Source: UBA7803 sp036381275 (GTDB taxonomy: Bacteria; Pseudomonadota; Gammaproteobacteria; Pseudomonadales; Azotimanducaceae). Taken from it: a DNA stretch of 64,000 nucleotides. The position numbers and the translations under genes are program-made. The notes below the pieces were generated by a model, which was given only the letters and a program-made list of their open reading frames with translations, did no database searches and had not been told where the DNA came from. The stretch covers positions 160,988 to 224,987 of the forward strand of contig DASVDC010000143.1 in assembly GCA_036381275.1 (NCBI GenBank), given 5' to 3'. Positions 1 through 8,488 of the stretch are shown in pieces (the stretch's first letter is position 1; every line of letters begins with the position of its first letter).

Positions 1-79
1 TCTCCTGGAACTCCTGGCGGTAGGTCTCGTAACCGCGGAAGATGCGCCGGGCGACCGACCCGGCGAGGCTGTGGCTCAT
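1..79 (-). CDS. aceK: probable isocitrate dehydrogenase kinase/phosphatase, N-terminal fragment
   Basis: Only the first 26 codons are inside the window. The ATG at 79-77 overlaps the stop of the membrane-protein gene upstream as ATGA. The peptide starts MSHSLAGSV and continues RRIFRGYETYRQEF, which resembles the AceK N-terminus, where a helix of the form I-x-x-G-[FY]-x-x-Y-x-x-x-F is usual. AceK phosphorylates and dephosphorylates isocitrate dehydrogenase to steer carbon between the TCA cycle and the glyoxylate shunt. The identification rests on this short match, so another protein is possible. The sequence left of position 1 would settle it. Confidence 0.42.
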   Translation of the reverse strand, partial: MSHSLAGSVARRIFRGYETYRQEFQE

Positions 80-462
80 AGGTCCTCGTCCTGCTGTCGC
101 GCGCGCCGCCGGCGCCAGCGTTCCTCGTGGGTGGCGGCGATCCGGCGGCGAAAGCGCTGCCCGAACACCACCGCGACGATCGCCGCGCAGACCGCGGCGA
201 GCAGCGGATACGCGATGCCGCGAATCCAGTCGCCGCTGCCCGGCGCGCTGTGGATCGCGGCCAGGAGCCCCGCGCCGAGCGCCACCGCGGCGGCGTTCCG
301 TACCAGCAGCCAGGTCGCAATTGCCATGCCGATCGGGATCAGCAGCCGGTTCCAGGGATCTCCCTGCTCCGGATGGTAGAGCACCACCAGCACGCCGAGC
401 AGCACCAGGCCGCCGATGCGCAGCGGCAGGTGCTCGAGCACCGCGGGCCGGCCGGCCGGCAT
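76..462 (-). CDS. small integral membrane protein, function unknown
   Basis: This 128-residue protein has three or four hydrophobic stretches (about residues 13-28, 40-53, 56-70 and 83-100). It ends in a strongly basic, Arg-rich tail (about 103-122) that should face the cytoplasm. The ATG at 462-460 overlaps the stop of the SDR gene as TGATG, and its own stop overlaps the next start as ATGA. It is therefore translationally coupled in an SDR / membrane protein / putative aceK operon. I do not recognise the family. A small envelope protein is all that can be said. Confidence 0.6.
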   Translation of the reverse strand: MPAGRPAVLEHLPLRIGGLVLLGVLVVLYHPEQGDPWNRLLIPIGMAIATWLLVRNAAAVALGAGLLAAIHSAPGSGDWIRGIAYPLLAAVCAAIVAVVFGQRFRRRIAATHEERWRRRRARQQDEDL

Positions 463-1238
463 CACGTCAGCACGTCCAGCGAGCCGCCGTCGATGCGCAG
501 GTTCTGGCCGTGGATCGCATCGCTGCGCGGGCTCGCGAGGAACGCGACCAGATCGGCGACCTCTTCGCGTCGCACGATTCGGCCGATCGGGATGCGCTCC
601 GCCACCTTCGGCTCGATCTCGTCCCAGCGGGTACCCCAGCCCTCGCGGCGGCCGCGCTCGAGCCAGGCGGCTTCCACCTCCGGCGTCAGGATCAGCCCCG
701 GCGAGACCAGGTTCACCCGGATGCCGGTGCCGGCGGTCTCCTTCGCGAGGCTCACGGTGGCGGTGGCGAGCGCGCCCTTGGCCGCGTAGTAGTGCGGCAT
801 GCGCTCCGCCGGCCGGGTGGAGCCGACCGTGCCGAGGTTGATGATCCGGCCCCAGCCGCGGCGCTTCATCGCCGGCAGCAGCCGGCGGATCAGCCGCTGG
901 GCGGACAGTACGTTCTTCTGGTACGCGTCGATCCAGCCGGCGCTGTCGGTCTGCTCCCAGCTTCCGGCGTCCGCGGTGCCGTAGTTGTTGACAAGGATAT
1001 CCACGCCTTCCGCGAGGCAGACGTCCGCCACCGCGTCCGCGCCGGCGTCGCCGGTGATGTCGCCGGTGACCGGAATGCCGGCGCCGAGGGATGCCACGGC
1101 CGCTTCGGCCTGTCCGGGTTCGAGGCCGTGGATCAGCACCCGGGCGCCCTCCTCGGCGAGGCGCTCGGCGATGATCAGCCCGGTGCCCCGGTAGCTGCCG
1201 GTGACCAGGGCCGTACGGCCATCGAGTTTCAGATCCAT
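462..1238 (-). CDS. short-chain dehydrogenase/reductase (SDR)
   Basis: This 258-residue protein is a classical SDR of normal length. The cofactor motif TGSYRGTG is at residues 13-20, the NNYG-type motif at about 84-87, the catalytic Ser in GTVGS near 140, and the YxxxK pair at Tyr150/Lys154. The C-terminal part has the usual VSPG and GQNLRIDGG segments. It should reduce a carbonyl or oxidise an alcohol with NAD(P)H in the cytosol; the substrate cannot be read from sequence. The NNYG in place of the usual NNAG is a mild variant. It is the first gene of a minus-strand operon coupled to the small membrane protein. Confidence 0.88.
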   Translation of the reverse strand: MDLKLDGRTALVTGSYRGTGLIIAERLAEEGARVLIHGLEPGQAEAAVASLGAGIPVTGDITGDAGADAVADVCLAEGVDILVNNYGTADAGSWEQTDSAGWIDAYQKNVLSAQRLIRRLLPAMKRRGWGRIINLGTVGSTRPAERMPHYYAAKGALATATVSLAKETAGTGIRVNLVSPGLILTPEVEAAWLERGRREGWGTRWDEIEPKVAERIPIGRIVRREEVADLVAFLASPRSDAIHGQNLRIDGGSLDVLT

Positions 1239-1390
1239 CGGCCCGTCCCGTCGGTTCGACGCGCCAATATAGCAAACGGCGGCTCACCGGCGCCGCAGGC
1301 TCCGCGGCTATACTGCGCGCCCGCACGGCCCGGGCCCCGGTGCCCTCGAGGTCGAATCGCCGCGGCGCGGCATCCGTCGGAAGGATACTG

Positions 1391-2155
1391 GTGAACGATT
1401 GGGCTCTGCTGGTTCTGCTCGCGGCGACGGCGCTCGGCAGCTACGTGCAGTCGGTCACCGGGTTCGCCATGGGGATGCTGATCATGGCGGTTACGGTCGG
1501 CGGCGGACTGGTGGCGGTGCCGGTGATCACCGCGGTGGTGAGCCTGCTGTCGCTGGTGAACATCGCTCTCGCGCTGCGCGGGCACGGCCGCCATCTGGCG
1601 CGGGAGCTCTTCCGGCACATGGTGCTCGGGATGGTGCCGGGAGTGGTGGTCGGCGTCTGGCTGCTCGAGCGCCTGGACGAGCGCTCGGCCTGGATCCTCG
1701 AGCTGCTGCTCGGCACGTTCATCGTCGCCGGCAGCCTGTCGATGATGGTCCGTCCGCGGCCCAGGCCGCGGCTGTCGCCGGCGTGGGCGCAGATCGGCGC
1801 CGGGATGGGCGGCGGTGTGCTGAGCGGGCTGTTCGCTGCGTCGGGCCCGGTGATCGGCTGGTTCACGTACCGTCAGCCGCTGGCGGTGGCGGAGATCCGC
1901 ACCACGCTGCTCGCGACGTTCGCGTTCACGACGACCTTCCGTACGCTGGCGGTGGGTTGGGCCGGCGGCCTGACCCGGGAGGTCTGGATCATGTTCCTGG
2001 TGGCGGTGCCGATGGTGCTGCTCGGCACCTGGGCCGGGCGCAGCTTCCCGCCGGCGCTTTCGGAGACGGCGCTGAAGCGCCTGGCGTTCGCGCTGCTCGT
2101 GGTGATGGGCGCGTGGTCGATCGTGCGCGCGCTGTTCCTTCGGGGCCCCGGTTAG
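1391..2155 (+). CDS. TauE/SafE-type membrane permease
   Basis: This 254-residue polytopic protein has about eight hydrophobic segments and two internally similar halves. The first starts near VQSVTGFAMGM and the second near GGVLSGLFAASGPV, the repeated glycine-rich helix pattern of the TauE/SafE (DUF81) family. Members export sulfite, sulfoacetate or related organic anions across the inner membrane; the substrate is unknown here. I chose the GTG at 1391 because a GGAAGGA ribosome site lies just upstream and the protein then starts directly before the first membrane helix. It is divergent from the SDR gene and single. Confidence 0.82.
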   Translation: MNDWALLVLLAATALGSYVQSVTGFAMGMLIMAVTVGGGLVAVPVITAVVSLLSLVNIALALRGHGRHLARELFRHMVLGMVPGVVVGVWLLERLDERSAWILELLLGTFIVAGSLSMMVRPRPRPRLSPAWAQIGAGMGGGVLSGLFAASGPVIGWFTYRQPLAVAEIRTTLLATFAFTTTFRTLAVGWAGGLTREVWIMFLVAVPMVLLGTWAGRSFPPALSETALKRLAFALLVVMGAWSIVRALFLRGPG

Positions 2156-2163
2156 CCGCGGCG

Positions 2164-3138
2164 TCAGCGGCGCCGCTCGCGGTAGAGCTGCGCCATCATC
2201 CCGAACAGCGCGGTCATGTCGTTCGGGCTGGTGTCCCCGGCGAATTCCTTGTACAGCACCGACACGTTCACGGCGATGCGCTCGGCGTCGCCCCAGCCGT
2301 CGTAGTCGGTGAGGGCGATGTCGCGGGCCGCTTCCAGCACCGGCATGCCGGCATCGTAGCGGCGCTTCGCCTCGTCGCGCACGTAGCGCAGATACCCCTG
2401 CACCGCCTGCACGCCGCGGCGGTCCGTGATGGGGCCGTGACCCGGCACCACCAGATCGGGTTCGAGCGACAGGATGTAGTCGCAGGCATCGAGCCAGTTC
2501 TGCACCGGCCCCGCCCACAGGATCGGGTGCCCTTCGATGAACAGGATGTCGCCGGTGAACACGAGGCGCTGGTCCGGCACCCAGGCGACCACGTCGCCGG
2601 CGGTGTGGGCGGGCCCCACCTGCTTCAGATGCACGTCGCGCGTGCCCACCTGCACGGTCAGCTCGCCGTCGAAGGTGCGGGTCGGCGGGCGCTGCTCGAT
2701 GCCGCGGAACTCGAACGCGCCGAAACAGTGCAGGAAGTACTCGCCGAGCTCGCCCATCGACGGCGCGCGGTCGATCAGCGCGGCCATCATCCGCGGGTTC
2801 TCGTGGCTCATCTCCTCCGCGCACGCGCGCGACGCGACGATCTCCGCCCCCTCCACCAGCTCGTTGCCGTTGCAGTGGTCGCCGTTCGAATGCGTGTTGA
2901 CGAGCCAACGGAAACGCTTCGTGGCGGCGGGCTCGGCGCGGCGCATCGCGTCGAGCATCTGGCCCGTCAGCACCTTGTCGAACAGCGTGTCCACCAGGAG
3001 CGACTGGTCGCCGTCGACGACGAGTCCGGCGTTCGACCAGCCCCAGCCGCCGTCCGGCTGCAGCCAGGCGTACGCGCCGTTGCCGAGGTCGGTGAGCCCG
3101 CGCCGGTAGTCGAGTACTCCGAGTGCCCGTGTCGCCAT
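2164..3138 (-). CDS. MBL-fold metallo-hydrolase
   Basis: This 324-residue protein has a metallo-beta-lactamase fold. The metal motif reads THSNGDH at residues 82-88, with Asn in place of the second His of the usual HxHxDH. Downstream are the HTAGD block, the FTGD block carrying the bridging Asp, and the VPGHGP block. These place it among hydrolases that act on thioesters, lactones or similar bonds. The substrate is unknown. No signal peptide is evident, so it is probably cytosolic. The gene faces the TauE-like gene tail to tail with 8 bases between them. Confidence 0.8.
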   Translation of the reverse strand: MATRALGVLDYRRGLTDLGNGAYAWLQPDGGWGWSNAGLVVDGDQSLLVDTLFDKVLTGQMLDAMRRAEPAATKRFRWLVNTHSNGDHCNGNELVEGAEIVASRACAEEMSHENPRMMAALIDRAPSMGELGEYFLHCFGAFEFRGIEQRPPTRTFDGELTVQVGTRDVHLKQVGPAHTAGDVVAWVPDQRLVFTGDILFIEGHPILWAGPVQNWLDACDYILSLEPDLVVPGHGPITDRRGVQAVQGYLRYVRDEAKRRYDAGMPVLEAARDIALTDYDGWGDAERIAVNVSVLYKEFAGDTSPNDMTALFGMMAQLYRERRR

Positions 3139-3218
3139 CGTCCCCTCTGGTGCCCGATTCCGGCGATGATACTACCAGCACCGCTTGTTTTTGCGCCGTC
3201 ACCGGGTAACTTGCGCAC

Positions 3219-4370
3219 ATGCAGAATTTCGAGTCGATCCGGCCGTACCGCGACGACGAGGTGGCGGGCGTGATCCGCCGCCTGTCGCACGATCCGGCGC
3301 TGCTGCGCGCCGCCGCCGCGTTCTTCGCGCCGCGGCTGTCGCGCCTCGCGCCGTGGGTCGCGCAGCGCCTCGCGGGGCACACGATCCGCCGGCGTACCGC
3401 CAAGCTCGACAGCGTGCACGCGGTGCAGCTCTGGCTCGCCGGCTACATGGCGCGGGTGATCCGCGACACGATCCACGAGCTGACGGTCGAGGGCATGGAG
3501 CACGTGCCGCACGGCCGGCCGCACCTGTTCCTGTCGAATCACCGCGACATCGTGATGGATTCGGCGCTGCTCAACTATCTGCTGCACCAGGCCGGGCACC
3601 GCACCGCGCGCGCGGCGGTCGGCAACAACCTGCTGTCCGAGCCGTTCGCCGCGGACCTGATGCGGCTGAACAAGAGCTTCGTGGTGGAGCGCGACGTCGC
3701 CGGCACCAAGGCGATGTACCAGGCGATGAACCGCACCTCGAGCTACATCCGCCACTCCCTCGAGGAAGGCGAGTCGGTGTGGATCGCGCAGCGCGGCGGC
3801 CGCACCAAGGACGGCTTCGACCGCACCGATCCGGCGCTCCTCAAGATGCTGTCGCTCGCGCACCGCAAGGAGCTCCGCCGCTTCGACGAGCTGCTCGACC
3901 GGGTGAGCCTGGTTCCGGTGGCGGTGAGCTACGAGCTCGATCCGTGCGATCGCCGCAAGGCGCACGAGCTGTATCGGATCGCCCGCGACGGGCACTACCG
4001 GAAGGAGCCGGGCGAGGATCTCGCGAGCATGGTCGACGGCATCGTCGGCTACAAGGCCCGGGTGCACTTCCGGCTCGCGCCGCCGCTCGAGGGCGACTTC
4101 CCGGACCCGGATGCGATGGCTGCGGCGCTCGACCGGATCATCGTCGGCGGCATGCGCGTCTATCCCACCCACGTCGAAGCGGCCCGGCGGCTCGGCATCC
4201 CCTGCGCCGACAGTGCCGAGCCGCCGCTGCCGCGCGCGATGCGCGCGTTCGAGGCGCGGATCGAAGCGTGTCCGGAGCCGGAGCGTCCCTATCTGCTCGG
4301 CGGCTACGGGAACCTGCTGCGCAACCGCCAGGCGCTCGGGCTCGACGAGCCTGAGGCCGCGGCGGTGTGA
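3219..4370 (+). CDS. 1-acyl-glycerol-3-phosphate acyltransferase-like protein (PlsC superfamily)
   Basis: This 383-residue protein carries the acyltransferase signature NHRDIVMD at residues 107-114, followed by basic and Gly-rich blocks (WIAQRGGRTKD near 188-198, VPVAVSYE near 232) that match later acyltransferase motifs. Proteins of this group transfer acyl chains to glycerophospholipid precursors at the inner membrane face. It is longer than classical PlsC (about 245 residues) and has no clear membrane anchor, so it belongs to a divergent subgroup with unknown acceptor. It stands alone between two minus-strand genes. The start ATG at 3219 gives the full conserved N-terminal helix. Confidence 0.78.
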   Translation: MQNFESIRPYRDDEVAGVIRRLSHDPALLRAAAAFFAPRLSRLAPWVAQRLAGHTIRRRTAKLDSVHAVQLWLAGYMARVIRDTIHELTVEGMEHVPHGRPHLFLSNHRDIVMDSALLNYLLHQAGHRTARAAVGNNLLSEPFAADLMRLNKSFVVERDVAGTKAMYQAMNRTSSYIRHSLEEGESVWIAQRGGRTKDGFDRTDPALLKMLSLAHRKELRRFDELLDRVSLVPVAVSYELDPCDRRKAHELYRIARDGHYRKEPGEDLASMVDGIVGYKARVHFRLAPPLEGDFPDPDAMAAALDRIIVGGMRVYPTHVEAARRLGIPCADSAEPPLPRAMRAFEARIEACPEPERPYLLGGYGNLLRNRQALGLDEPEAAAV

Positions 4371-4389
4371 CGCCGGAGCGGCCGCGCGG

Positions 4390-5385
4390 TCAGACGGCGA
4401 GGGGAGGCTCGTCCAGCGCCGCCATCTGCTCGCGCAGCGCCAGCACGTGCTCGGACCAGTACCGCGGCGTGTCGAACGCCGGGAACGCCCGCGGGAACGC
4501 CGGGTCGTTCCAGCGCCGCGCGACCCAGGCGGCGTGGTGCATGATCCGCAGCGTGCGCAGCGGCTCGATCAGCGCGACGCTCGCCGGGTCGAACGGCTCG
4601 AAGGTCTCGTAGGCGTCGAGAATCGTGGCGAGCTGCGCCTGGCGGTCCTCGCGCTCGCCCGACAGCAGCATCCACAGATCCTGGATCGGCGGCCCGTTCA
4701 CGCAGTCGTCGAAGTCGACGAAGTGCGGCGTGTCGTCGCGCCAGAGCACGTTGCCGAGATGGCAGTCGCCGTGAATCCGGGCTTCGGGCCGCTCCGCGTG
4801 CCGGCGTACCCGGTCCATCATCTCGCGCACCCGTTCGAGGAGCTGCTCGGTCAGGCTCGCGTAGGCGGGCTCGATGTCGGGCGGCAGGAAGCCGCGGCCG
4901 AGCAGGAACTCGCGGCTCTCGGTGCCGAGCCGATCCACCGACAGATCCGGACGGTGCGTGAAGCGTCGCACCGCGCCGACCGCGTGGATGCGGGCGATGG
5001 TGCGGCCGAGCACCCGCAGGTTCTCCTCGTCTTCGACGTTCGGCGGGTGGCCGCCCTGACGCGGGTACACCGCGAAGCGGTGCCCGCCGTGGTGAAAGAG
5101 CGACGTTCCGTCACGCGGGATCGCGGTGACCACCGGCAGCTCGGCGTCCGCGAGCTCGCGGGTGAACGCGTGCTCCTCGGCGATCTGCTCGTCGCTCCAG
5201 CGGCCCGGCCGGTAGAACTTCGTGACGACGAAGCCGCCGTCCTCCAGCTCGAGCTGGAAGACCCGGTTCTCGTAGCTGTTCAGCTCGAGCAGACCGCCGG
5301 TGGGCCGGAAGCCCACCGCTTCCAGTGCGTCGAGGATCACGTCGGGAGTCAGCCCGGCGTACGGCGTTTCCGAGCTCTGCGACAT
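4390..5385 (-). CDS. srkA: stress response serine/threonine kinase A
   Basis: This 331-residue protein matches SrkA (YihE/RdoA) in length and layout. The catalytic loop HGDCHLGNVLW and the metal-binding VDFDDC block are typical of this aminoglycoside-phosphotransferase-fold kinase. The N-terminal LNSYENRVFQ block is the family's nucleotide loop. In enterobacteria SrkA counters envelope and oxidative stress and lies beside dsbA. Here its neighbours are an acyltransferase gene (convergent) and comF (downstream of no shared operon). The ATG at 5385 gives the usual start a few residues before the first conserved helix. Confidence 0.9.
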   Translation of the reverse strand: MSQSSETPYAGLTPDVILDALEAVGFRPTGGLLELNSYENRVFQLELEDGGFVVTKFYRPGRWSDEQIAEEHAFTRELADAELPVVTAIPRDGTSLFHHGGHRFAVYPRQGGHPPNVEDEENLRVLGRTIARIHAVGAVRRFTHRPDLSVDRLGTESREFLLGRGFLPPDIEPAYASLTEQLLERVREMMDRVRRHAERPEARIHGDCHLGNVLWRDDTPHFVDFDDCVNGPPIQDLWMLLSGEREDRQAQLATILDAYETFEPFDPASVALIEPLRTLRIMHHAAWVARRWNDPAFPRAFPAFDTPRYWSEHVLALREQMAALDEPPLAV

Positions 5386-5437
5386 CGCGAAGCCGTTGGT
5401 GCACGAAGCGACAGTCTACCAGCAGCGGCTCGGCCGA

Positions 5438-6169
5438 TCAGCGCCGGCGCGGCGTGCGCGCGGCGCAGAGCACGTGCACCTCGCGGGCGCCGGCAGCGAG
5501 CAGCGTGCGCGTCAGCGCCGCCGCGGTGGCGCCGGTGGTGATCACGTCGTCCACGATGCCGACGCACGGGCCCGGTTCCGGCCAGGTGCGGCGCGCGGCG
5601 AAGCTGCCTTCGAGGTTGCCGAGGCGCGCGGCGCGGCCGAGCCCGCGTTGCGGCCGCGACCGGCGGCGCCGCATCACGGCGGTGCGGCTGATCGGAATCC
5701 CGAGGCGTGCCGCCACCGGCCGCGCCAGCGCGAGCGCCTGGTTGTGGCCGCGCCGCGCGAGCCGCCCGAGCGTCAGCGGCACCGGCACGAGCAGGTCCGG
5801 CCGCGGCAGGCCCGGATCGGCGCGGTACGCGGCGTCCGCGGCGCCCGCCAGCAGCGTGCCGAGAATCCGCCCCTCCACCATGCCGAGATGGTCCTTCAGG
5901 CGCCGCACCCAGAGCTGCGCGAAGCCTTCGTAGCAGAGCGGCGCGATCGCCGCGCGAAACGGCGGCGGGTCGCGGGTGCAGGCGGCGCACCACGAGCCCC
6001 GAGGGGCGCCTTCCGGCACCGGTTCGGCGCAGCGGGGACAGGCGCCGCGGTTCCACGGCAGCGCGTCCAGGCAGTAGCGGCACAGATCCACGTCGGCGGT
6101 CGAGGGGAGCGGTGCGTCGCACAACAGGCACGCGCCCGGCAGCAGCCGACGCAGCAGGCGTTCGAGCAT
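5438..6169 (-). CDS. comF: ComF family phosphoribosyltransferase-like protein
   Basis: This 243-residue protein begins with a double zinc-ribbon (pairs CLLC, CRYC, CPRC and CAAC within residues 14-64). It ends in a type I phosphoribosyltransferase domain with the PRPP loop VDDVITTGAT at about 206-215 and the RGHNQ motif near 140-144. ComF proteins are needed for natural transformation in several bacteria, linking imported single strands to recombination. In many gammaproteobacteria (as GntX/ComF) the role is less clear. The start at 6169 places the first zinc pair at residue 14, as usual. Upstream, 150 bases separate it from a divergent small gene. Confidence 0.86.
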   Translation of the reverse strand: MLERLLRRLLPGACLLCDAPLPSTADVDLCRYCLDALPWNRGACPRCAEPVPEGAPRGSWCAACTRDPPPFRAAIAPLCYEGFAQLWVRRLKDHLGMVEGRILGTLLAGAADAAYRADPGLPRPDLLVPVPLTLGRLARRGHNQALALARPVAARLGIPISRTAVMRRRRSRPQRGLGRAARLGNLEGSFAARRTWPEPGPCVGIVDDVITTGATAAALTRTLLAAGAREVHVLCAARTPRRR

Positions 6170-6322
6170 GCGGCCAGTCTGACGCGCCCGGCGCGCGCAC
6201 GGGACCGACGCGCGCCCGCCCCGTTGTGTGAAGTCGGTCACGCGGGTTTTGCGGCATCGCCCCTGGATTCGCCGGCGGCGGCGCCGGATGATCCGCCGAC
6301 GATCGCCGTTCGCAGGTGAGTG

Positions 6323-6592
6323 ATGGCCGTGAATCCGATGATGGATGGAGCGCGTACCGCCGCCGGTACGCTGAGCGCCGTCAGCAGCGGGATCCAGGCC
6401 GGCATGAACGGTCTCGCCCATGCCGCGCAGGAGATCGCCGAGCTCAACGCGACGCGTCCGGCACCGGATGCCGGCGGGGCCGAGCAGGCGCTGGTCGACC
6501 TGCGCCTGTATCAGCGGCGGGTGGAAGCGTCGGCCGTGGTGCTCCAGACCGCGGACGCCGCGGTCGGCTTCCTGCTCGACATCCACGCCTGA
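6323..6592 (+). CDS. small flagellar-rod/hook C-terminus-like protein
   Basis: This is an about 89-residue acidic protein. The N-terminal part (AVSSGIQAGMNGLAHAAQEI) looks like the first helix of FlgG/FlgK-type axial proteins. The C-terminal part (LVDLRLYQRRVEASAVVLQT, then ending GFLLDIHA) looks like their last helix, so it resembles an axial protein lacking the middle domain. Proteins of this plan occur widely in proteobacteria without a known role; no flagellar genes are nearby. Three starts are possible: GTG 6320, ATG 6323 and GTG 6329. The AGGTGAG at 6314-6320 would best suit 6329, so the exact start is uncertain. Confidence 0.6.
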   Translation: MAVNPMMDGARTAAGTLSAVSSGIQAGMNGLAHAAQEIAELNATRPAPDAGGAEQALVDLRLYQRRVEASAVVLQTADAAVGFLLDIHA

Positions 6593-6674
6593 AGCCCCGC
6601 CGCCCCCGCCTCCCGGGCGGGCACCCCCGCGCCGCTCACGGTAAACTCGCCGCTGGCAGGAACCGGAGCCGTGC

Positions 6675-8477
6675 ATGCCCATCTCGCTGAAGGATCTTCG
6701 CTTCGTCGTCCACGACGTGCTGGACTACGCCGGCCATTACGCGCGGCTCGGGCCGCGCGGCGACGGCGGCGGCGAAGCGGAGCGGCCGGATCGGGCGTTC
6801 ATCGACGCGGTGCTGGACGAAGCGGCGCGGTTCGCCGAGAACGAGCTCGAGCCGCTCAACGCGGTCGGCGACGTGACCGGCTGCCGATGGCAGGACGGTG
6901 AAGTCACCACGCCGCCCGGCTTCAAGGAAGCGTACGGGAAATTCACCGCCGGCGGCTGGTCGAGCCTGATCGGCGATCCCGAGTACGGCGGCCAGGGCCT
7001 GCCGGACAGCATGAGCCTGATGGTGGAGGACATCATCGCCTGCGCGAATCCGGCCTGGGCGATGTATCCGGCGCTGTCGCGCGGCGTGATCACCGTGCTC
7101 ACGGCCCACGGCAGCGAGCAGCACAAACGGGCGTTCCTGCCGAAGCTGCTGTCCGGGGAGTGGACGGGTACGATGTGCCTCACCGAGCCGCACGCCGGCT
7201 CCGACGTCGGACTGGTGCGCACCCGTGCGGAGCCGCGTGGCGACGGCACCTACGCGATCACCGGAACGAAGATCTTCATTTCGTCCGGCGAGCACGACCT
7301 GGTCGACAACATCATCCACCTGGTGCTCGCGCGGCTGCCGGACGCGCCGGCCGGCACGTCCGGAATCTCGCTGTTCGTCGTGCCGAAGGTGAACCTCGAC
7401 GGCACCCGCAACGGCGTCACCTGCGGCGGCATCGAGGAGAAGATGGGCATCCACGGCAACGCGACCTGCGTGCTGAACTTCGACGGCGCCACCGGCTATC
7501 TGATGGGCGAGGCGAACCGGGGCATGCGCTACATGTTTACGATGATGAACGGCGCGCGCCTGGTGGTGGGTCTGCAGGGCGTCTGCGGCGCGCACGCGGC
7601 GAGCCTCCGGGCGCTCGAGTACGCGCAGGAGCGGCTGCAGATGCGGGCGCTGACGGGCCCGGCGGCACCCGACAAGCCGGCGGACCCGATCATCGTGCAC
7701 GGCGACGTGCGCCGGATGCTGCTGACCCAGCGGGCGATCGCCGAGGGCGGCCGGATGCTGGTCTACTACGCCGGTCAGCTCGCCGACCGCGCCCGTCGCG
7801 GCGCCGAGGACGAGCGCGAGCGGTCGCAGCAGATGCTCGATTTCCTGACGCCGATCGTGAAGGGGTCCCTGACCGAGCTCGGCTTCGAGTCGGTGAACCT
7901 GGCGCTGCAGATCTTCGGCGGGCACGGGTACATCCGCGAGACCGGGATCGAGCAGTACGTGCGCGACGCCCGCATCTCGATGGTCTACGAGGGCACCACC
8001 GGGATCCAGGCGCTCGACCTGCTCGGGCGCAAGACGCTGCAGACCCAGGGCAAGGGCCTGACGATCTTCATCGGCGAGATGAACGCGCTGGCCGAGCGGC
8101 TGCGCGGGCCGTTGCCGGAGCTCGCGCGCGCGATCGACGAGACCGCCAAGGAGTGGGGCGATCTGACGATGGCGCTCGGCGCCCGCGCGCTTCAGGACGT
8201 GAACGAGGTCGGCTGCAACGCCGTCGACTACCTGCTCTACAGCGGCTACTGCGTGCTCGCGTACTGCTGGGGACGGATGGCCGAGACCGCGTCGCGGCTG
8301 CAGGACGAGCTGGCCCGGGAGGGCGCGCCGGCGAGCGCGTTCCTCGGCGGCAAGAGAGCGGTCGCCGACTTCTATTTCGCCCGGCTGCTGCCGCGCCGTC
8401 ACGCCCATCGGCTCGCCATCGAAGCCGGTGCGCGCACGGTGCAGCAGCCGGATCAGAGCCTGATCACCGAACTCTGA
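6675..8477 (+). CDS. acyl-CoA dehydrogenase (first of a tandem pair)
   Basis: This 600-residue FAD enzyme has the order N-terminal helical domain, beta domain with MCLTEPHAGSD, FAD/ETF-binding C-terminal domain with IFGGHGYIRE, and the catalytic-base region VYEGTTGIQ. It is longer than the about 380-residue short-chain group and has the extra C-terminal domain of long-chain or FadE-like bacterial enzymes. It should catalyse the first, alpha-beta desaturation step of beta-oxidation and pass electrons to ETF. The next gene starts 11 bases downstream and is a clear paralogue, so the two are probably one transcript with complementary chain-length ranges. Confidence 0.92.
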   Translation: MPISLKDLRFVVHDVLDYAGHYARLGPRGDGGGEAERPDRAFIDAVLDEAARFAENELEPLNAVGDVTGCRWQDGEVTTPPGFKEAYGKFTAGGWSSLIGDPEYGGQGLPDSMSLMVEDIIACANPAWAMYPALSRGVITVLTAHGSEQHKRAFLPKLLSGEWTGTMCLTEPHAGSDVGLVRTRAEPRGDGTYAITGTKIFISSGEHDLVDNIIHLVLARLPDAPAGTSGISLFVVPKVNLDGTRNGVTCGGIEEKMGIHGNATCVLNFDGATGYLMGEANRGMRYMFTMMNGARLVVGLQGVCGAHAASLRALEYAQERLQMRALTGPAAPDKPADPIIVHGDVRRMLLTQRAIAEGGRMLVYYAGQLADRARRGAEDERERSQQMLDFLTPIVKGSLTELGFESVNLALQIFGGHGYIRETGIEQYVRDARISMVYEGTTGIQALDLLGRKTLQTQGKGLTIFIGEMNALAERLRGPLPELARAIDETAKEWGDLTMALGARALQDVNEVGCNAVDYLLYSGYCVLAYCWGRMAETASRLQDELAREGAPASAFLGGKRAVADFYFARLLPRRHAHRLAIEAGARTVQQPDQSLITEL

Positions 8478-8488
8478 CGAGACGCATC

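Noticed and set aside
6597..6640. GC-rich hairpin (CCCGCC/GGCGGG) after the small flagellar-like gene as a terminator
   Set aside because: The stem is short and not followed by a T-run, and such GC pairs arise by chance at this base composition.
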